Assembly: GCF_900104725.1 (NCBI RefSeq)
Contig: NZ_LT629758.1
Coordinates: 8,766,001-8,830,000, forward strand
DNA: 64,000 bases
Source of the DNA: Actinoplanes derwentensis
GTDB taxonomy: Bacteria > Actinomycetota > Actinomycetes > Mycobacteriales > Micromonosporaceae
Reading direction: 5' to 3'
In this document: one piece after another, positions 60,171 to 64,000 of the stretch
Position numbering within the stretch: the first letter of the stretch is position 1
How the letters are laid out: each line of letters opens with the position of its first letter
The notes under the pieces: generated by a model
What the model saw: only the letters and a program-made list of their open reading frames with translations
What the model was told of the DNA's origin: nothing
Database searches by the model: none
Program-made: the position numbers and the translations under genes

Positions 60171-61005
60171 GCAGCCAGCCCTCACCCTTCGGCGTCTTGA
60201 ACGCGTGATGATCGTCCACACCGTGCAGCGCCGCCAGCAGATGCGGCATCAGCTTGCCCTGACTGCACACCACGACCCGTTCCCGGGTCCGCAGCTCGGT
60301 CAGCCGGGCCAGCGCCACCGCCACCCGGTCCGGTACCAGGTCCGGGGAGTCCGGTTCGGCGAACGCGCCGTCACTGACGATCGACCGGTCACCGGTCGCG
60401 GCGGCCAACGGCTCCAGCGTCTGGGTGCAGCGCAGCGGGGTCGCCGCCACCAGCCGGCGCGGGCGCAACGGGGTGAGCAGGGCGGCGAACCGGTCCGCCT
60501 GCCGCACCCCGACCGGATCGATCGGCCGCAGCTGGTCCCGGCCGGCCCACTTCTTGCGGTCCCCGGCGCGGGCATGCCGGACCAGCGCGATCACCGCGGT
60601 GACCGGGGGCAGCGCCGCGACTTCCGCGAGGACGGCTTTCTCATCGTCGTACGTCAACCGGCCGGCCGCCTCGTCCAACGGCAACCACACCAGCTCGTCG
60701 ACCTCGTCGGTGTCCTGCACCGGCCCGTCACCGGCGACCGCCATCAGCCAGTACGCCACGTTCTTCGGGCGCCCGCCCGGCAGCGTGTAGTCACAGTCGG
60801 CCAGCCGCAGCAGGGGGATCCCGGCCGTGCCGGTCTCCTCCTCGACCTCCCGAACCGCCGCCAGCAGCGGTTCCTCGCCGTCGGCGAGCCTGCCCTTGGG
60901 CAGGCTCCAGTCGTCGTACCGGGGCCGGTGCACCAGACACACCTCGACCCGCTCACCCGACCGGCGGAGCAGAACTCCACCGGCCGCACGTTCCACTCTC
61001 GTCAT
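60127..61005 (-). CDS. mutT1: MutT1-like Nudix hydrolase fused to a histidine phosphatase
   Basis: 292 residues from ATG 61005. The N-terminal Nudix box fits the pattern G-x5-E-x7-R-E-V-x-E-E-x-G exactly (GRLADGEE ... REVEEETG). The C-terminal domain is a phosphoglycerate-mutase-like phosphatase with LVRHARAGDR. The same fusion, at the same locus between ppk and hupB, is the mycobacterial MutT1, known to degrade 8-oxo-GTP/dGTP and dinucleoside polyphosphates. It protects against oxidised nucleotide incorporation. Confidence 0.94.
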   Translation of the reverse strand: MTRVERAAGGVLLRRSGERVEVCLVHRPRYDDWSLPKGRLADGEEPLLAAVREVEEETGTAGIPLLRLADCDYTLPGGRPKNVAYWLMAVAGDGPVQDTDEVDELVWLPLDEAAGRLTYDDEKAVLAEVAALPPVTAVIALVRHARAGDRKKWAGRDQLRPIDPVGVRQADRFAALLTPLRPRRLVAATPLRCTQTLEPLAAATGDRSIVSDGAFAEPDSPDLVPDRVAVALARLTELRTRERVVVCSQGKLMPHLLAALHGVDDHHAFKTPKGEGWLLTWSGDRLLGASRL

Positions 61006-61033
61006 CAGATTTCTTCCGTGAATACTTCGTTCT

Positions 61034-61774
61034 TCAAGCCGGCGGGGATTCGAAACGCTCCTGTTGGTAGCGGTAGGACCAGCCGTCGCCGCGTTGCAGC
61101 AGCCGGACATGGCGGTGGTGGATTCCCTGGACGAGTCCCATTGCCGTACGGATGTTGAACCTGCCGGATGAGCGCACCGCGACGCGGCCCGCGTGTTCAC
61201 CGTGCTGATAGCCGCGACCTTGCACCTGCGGATCGGCGAGCAGTTGAGTGTCGAATGCGACGTGTTCCACGTGCACCGCGGTGACCGGAGCCCACCTCCG
61301 GAGCCGGTTGATCCAGGACATGGTCGTCTCGATCCGGTGCCGCAACGACGGAGGCAGCCAACCTGCCGGTCGTCGGCGGTTGTCGAACCGCGGTGCCCGG
61401 TACCTGAGATTCCGCGTCCGGCGACCTCGGCGCAGCGCGGCCCGTGCGGTGAGTCTGTCGCGTATCTGACCGCCTCGATGCTGGACCCCGATGCTGTAGG
61501 CACCGGTGCGGACCACCACCGGCTCGGGCCCGGTCTCGTCGGATCGGCTGGTGAAGACGCTGATCCCGGTGTACCGCGATCCGGGATCGACTCCGGCCTC
61601 TACGCCCGGCACGACCGATTCGTCGCGGCCACGATCGCGCAGCCGGATGACGAAAGGGGTCCGGCGGTGCACGGCTGCCCGCCCAGCACGCAACAACTGG
61701 CGGGCGCGAGCCGGAGCGCATGGCTGGAGTGCCTTTCCGGCCTGGTCCAGTACAAAGACCCGCGACTCTTTCAA
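61034..61774 (-). pseudogene. IscB-family nuclease remnant lacking HNH and RuvC-III
   Basis: 246 residues from TTG 61774 against roughly 430-500 for complete IscB. The N-terminal PLMP-like domain (VFVLDQAGKALQPCAPARAR), RuvC-I (Asp63 in GVDPGSRYTGI), the arginine-rich RRXRR bridge (RRGRRTRNLRYRAPRFDNRR) and RuvC-II (Glu170 in VEHVAFDTQ) are intact. The sequence then jumps straight to a C-terminal segment (GRVAVRSSGRFNI), missing HNH and RuvC-III. The junction is in frame, so a shortened protein could be made, but nuclease activity is unlikely. It lies between mutT1 and ppk, which are adjacent in mycobacteria. Confidence 0.75.
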
Positions 61775-61990
61775 CCTCTGTTGCTGGGCGTTACCGCCCG
61801 CTCCCGACACGGTTTCCACCGTGCCGGGGTGACGCCGCTGTGCCGGAACCGGAACAGCGGTCTCCCCTCGCCCATGTTGAACACCGGTTTGCCCCACCAC
61901 AACGATGGGACGTCGCGATCCCGTTTCGTCCCGACCCGACGGGTTGTCTGCTGACCGCGATTCCAGAGGACCGGGCTGAGGAAGCACCCG
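61775..61990 (-). ncRNA. candidate omega RNA (HEARO-type) of the IscB element
   Basis: The 215 nt directly upstream of the IscB start on the same strand form several strong hairpins: 61786-61799 (GGGCG/CGCCC), 61803-61828 (10-bp stem with one G-U) and 61835-61860 (CCGCTGT/ACAGCGG). Structured RNA at exactly this position is known for IscB elements (HEARO RNA). No convincing protein is encoded here. The assignment rests on position and structure, not on an alignment. Confidence 0.55.
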
Positions 61991-62124
61991 GCCGTGGGCC
62001 GACTCACCTGTGTTCAACGTAGTTCACCTCATTCCAAGGCTCACTCGGGCTGGTCACACACGCTATGACCGACCGGGCTCTCCGGGGCGACCCCGACAAG
62101 CCCGTTCGTTCATAGCCGGGCTGG

Positions 62125-64000
62125 TTACTTCTTCCCGATGATTCGCCGGAGCATGGCCGCCTGCAGGTGGACCTGGGGGCGGCCGGGGTTGCCCTGGTTA
62201 CGGTGCCAGATGCCGTCGCCGTCCAGGTCCCAGCCCTCGGTGTGTTCGCCCATCGAGAGTTCCAGGACGTGCCGCATCTCCTCGCGGGCCGACAGGAGGG
62301 TCACCTTGACCAGGGCCTCCACCCGGCGGTCCAGGTTGCGGTGCATCATGTCGGCGGAACCCATCCAGTACTCCGAGTCGGCGCCGGGGCCGAACCGGAA
62401 CACCCGCGAGTGCTCCAGGAACCGGCCGACGATCGAGCGGACCCGGATGTTCTCGGACAGGCCCGGGATCCCGGGGCGCAGCGCGCACATCCCCCGGATG
62501 ACCAGGTCCACCTTGACCCCGTCCTGCGAGGCACGGTAAAGCGCGTCGATCGTCTTCTCGTCGACCAGCGAGTTCACCTTGAACTGGACCAGCGCCTCGC
62601 CGCCCTCACGGGCGATCCGGGCCTGCTCCTCGACTCGTTCCAGCAGACCCTTGCGGACGCCGTGCGGGGCCACCAGCAGACGGCGGAACGTGGTCTGGCG
62701 GCTGTACCCGGTCAGCACGTTGAACAGGTCGGTGACGTCCGCGCCCACTTCGGGGTCGGCGGTCAGCATGCCGAAGTCCTCGTAGAGCCGAGCCGTCTTC
62801 GGGTGGTAGTTGCCGGTGCCGATGTGGCAGTAGCGCCGGATCTGGTGACCCTCCTGACGTACCACCAGGGAGGTCTTGCAGTGGGTCTTGAGACCGACCA
62901 GGCCGTAGACCACGTGGCAGCCGGCCCGCTCCAGGGTCCGCGCCCAGGCGATGTTGGCCACCTCGTCGAAGCGGGCCTTCACCTCGACCAGCACCACCAC
63001 CTGCTTGCCCGCCGCGGCCGCGTCGACGAGCGCGTCGACGATCGGTGAGTCACCGGAGGTGCGGTAGAGCGTCTGCTTGATCGCCAGCACGTTGGGGTCG
63101 GCAGCGGCCTGCTCGATGAACCGCTGCACACTCGTGGAGAACGAGTGGTACGGGTGGTGGACCAGGATGTCCGACTCGCGCAGCCGGTTGAAGACACTGC
63201 GCGGGACTTCGCCGTCGGCCAGGTGCGGGTGGGTCGCCGGGACGAACGGGCGGTCCTTCAGGTCGTCGCGGTCACACTCGCCGAAGACCTGCCACAGGGA
63301 CGACAGGTCCAGCAGGCCGGGCACCCGCAGCACCTCCTGACCGTCCATGTCGAGTTCGCGGACCAGCAGGTCGAGCACGTGATCGCTGATCGAGGCGGCG
63401 ACCTCCAGGCGCACCGGCGGGCCGAACCGGCGCTGCGCCAGCTCCCGCTCCAGGGCCTGCAGCAGGTCCTCGTCGCGGTCCTCGTCGACTTCCAGTTCGG
63501 CGTTGCGGGTCACCCGGAACAGGTGCCACTCCAGGATCTGCATGCCGGGGAAGAGCTGGTTGAGGTGGACCGCGATCAGTTCCTCGACCGGCAGGAAACG
63601 CACGCCGCGACTGTCGTTCTGCACGGTCACGAAGCGGTGCACGTTGTTCGGCACCTTGACCCGGGCGAACAGTTCAGGGGAGTCGCCGTCCGGGTAGCGC
63701 AGGGCGACGGCCAGGTTCAAGGACTTGCTGGAGATGTACGGGAAGGGGTGCGCCGGGTCGACGGCCAGCGGCGTCAGCACCGGGAACACCTGCTCGCGGA
63801 AGAAGGTGCGCAACCGGCCCTGCTCGGCGGCGTTCAGCTCCTTCCACGACACCAGTTCGATGCTCTCCGCCGCCAGTTTCGGCCGCACCTCGTCGGCGAA
63901 ACAGGCCGCGTGCCGGGTCACCAGGTCGACGGTGCGCGCGCTGATCATCTCGATCTGGTGGCGCAGCGGGGACCGGTCACCGCCGCGCATCGGCAGGCCG
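62125..64000 (-). CDS. ppk: polyphosphate kinase (5' truncated by window edge)
   Basis: Makes and degrades inorganic polyphosphate using ATP. The frame is open to the window end, so at least 625 residues of about 700 are visible; the ATG at 63990 is internal. The middle and C-terminal phospholipase-D-like catalytic domains carry the autophosphorylated His in [20 protein letters not shown] and the second His in [15 protein letters not shown]. It neighbours mutT1 as in mycobacteria, apart from the inserted IscB element. Confidence 0.96.
   Translation of the reverse strand, partial: GLPMRGGDRSPLRHQIEMISARTVDLVTRHAACFADEVRPKLAAESIELVSWKELNAAEQGRLRTFFREQVFPVLTPLAVDPAHPFPYISSKSLNLAVALRYPDGDSPELFARVKVPNNVHRFVTVQNDSRGVRFLPVEELIAVHLNQLFPGMQILEWHLFRVTRNAELEVDEDRDEDLLQALERELAQRRFGPPVRLEVAASISDHVLDLLVRELDMDGQEVLRVPGLLDLSSLWQVFGECDRDDLKDRPFVPATHPHLADGEVPRSVFNRLRESDILVHHPYHSFSTSVQRFIEQAAADPNVLAIKQTLYRTSGDSPIVDALVDAAAAGKQVVVLVEVKARFDEVANIAWARTLERAGCHVVYGLVGLKTHCKTSLVVRQEGHQIRRYCHIGTGNYHPKTARLYEDFGMLTADPEVGADVTDLFNVLTGYSRQTTFRRLLVAPHGVRKGLLERVEEQARIAREGGEALVQFKVNSLVDEKTIDALYRASQDGVKVDLVIRGMCALRPGIPGLSENIRVRSIVGRFLEHSRVFRFGPGADSEYWMGSADMMHRNLDRRVEALVKVTLLSAREEMRHVLELSMGEHTEGWDLDGDGIWHRNQGNPGRPQVHLQAAMLRRIIGKK

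Noticed and set aside
61193..61954. 253-codon plus-strand frame across the IscB element
   Set aside because: Antisense to the IscB coding region and its RNA; no domain and no start signal.

Overview
The window is 64 kb of GC-rich DNA with strong G/C third-position bias, frequent GTG starts and many 4-nt start/stop overlaps. Gene content and order point to a filamentous actinomycete of the Micromonosporaceae, with Actinoplanes or a close relative most likely; this is inference, since there is no rRNA in the window. The chromosomal backbone follows the known Mycobacterium tuberculosis order from ppk to ligA (ppk-mutT1-hupB-leuD-leuC-IclR ... leuB-serA-ilvC-ilvN-ilvB ... gatB-gatA-gatC ... ligA), interrupted by accessory genes. 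There is no sign of a prophage, CRISPR array or large biosynthetic cluster.

Layout. 1-15.0 kb: 3' part of ligA, a membrane GGDEF-EAL protein, gatC-gatA, an M1 peptidase lipoprotein, gatB, a metallophosphoesterase, a sugar-dehydrogenase lipoprotein, a PH-domain membrane protein and a second, PAS-containing GGDEF-EAL protein. 15-20.2 kb: a LacI regulator divergent from a three-gene sugar ABC importer, then an anchored protein of unknown role. 20.3-32.7 kb: the branched-chain amino-acid block ilvD, ilvB, ilvN, ilvC, serA, leuB, ilvE, plus a third GGDEF-EAL protein. 32.8-47.2 kb: Rpn-like nuclease, ArfB-like rescue factor, an M16 peptidase pair, EEP phosphatase, acetyltransferase, a short threonyl-tRNA synthetase, cimA, a tyrosine phosphatase, a putative DNA glycosylase, a small HTH regulator, a FAH-family enzyme and a divergent TetR/NmrA pair. 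47.2-50.6 kb: tRNA-Gln, two identical tRNA-Glu genes around a heptanucleotide repeat, an intact IS607-family element (serine recombinase plus TnpB) and a lactonase-like hydrolase. 50.7-64 kb: a three-gene hydrolase operon under a large LuxR regulator, the IclR-leuC-leuD unit, a long-tailed HU protein, MutT1, a decayed IscB element with a structured RNA region upstream of it, and the 3' part of ppk.

How the parts work together. The central theme is branched-chain amino-acid synthesis. IlvB/IlvN, IlvC, IlvD, IlvE, LeuB, LeuC/LeuD and a citramalate-synthase-like enzyme cover most of the Ile/Val/Leu routes; leuA is not in the window. Regulation is visible in the DNA. ilvB and cimA are each preceded by a short leader peptide with consecutive Val-Leu-Ile codons, a hairpin over the leader stop and a U-tailed terminator, which is transcription attenuation. 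The short threonyl-tRNA synthetase has an analogous leader with three consecutive Thr codons and a hairpin that competes with an alternative fold. leuC is divergent from an IclR gene in the arrangement known for LtbR. A second theme is cyclic-di-GMP: three membrane GGDEF-EAL proteins lie within 23 kb, and one has lost key EAL residues.

Most notable for follow-up: the threonine-codon attenuator ahead of the editing-less ThrRS, the cimA attenuator, the coexistence of an intact TnpB element and a degenerate IscB element, a divergent promoter carrying a perfect 16-bp palindrome next to a tiny HTH gene, and a dispersed intergenic repeat found after two stop codons about 10 kb apart.
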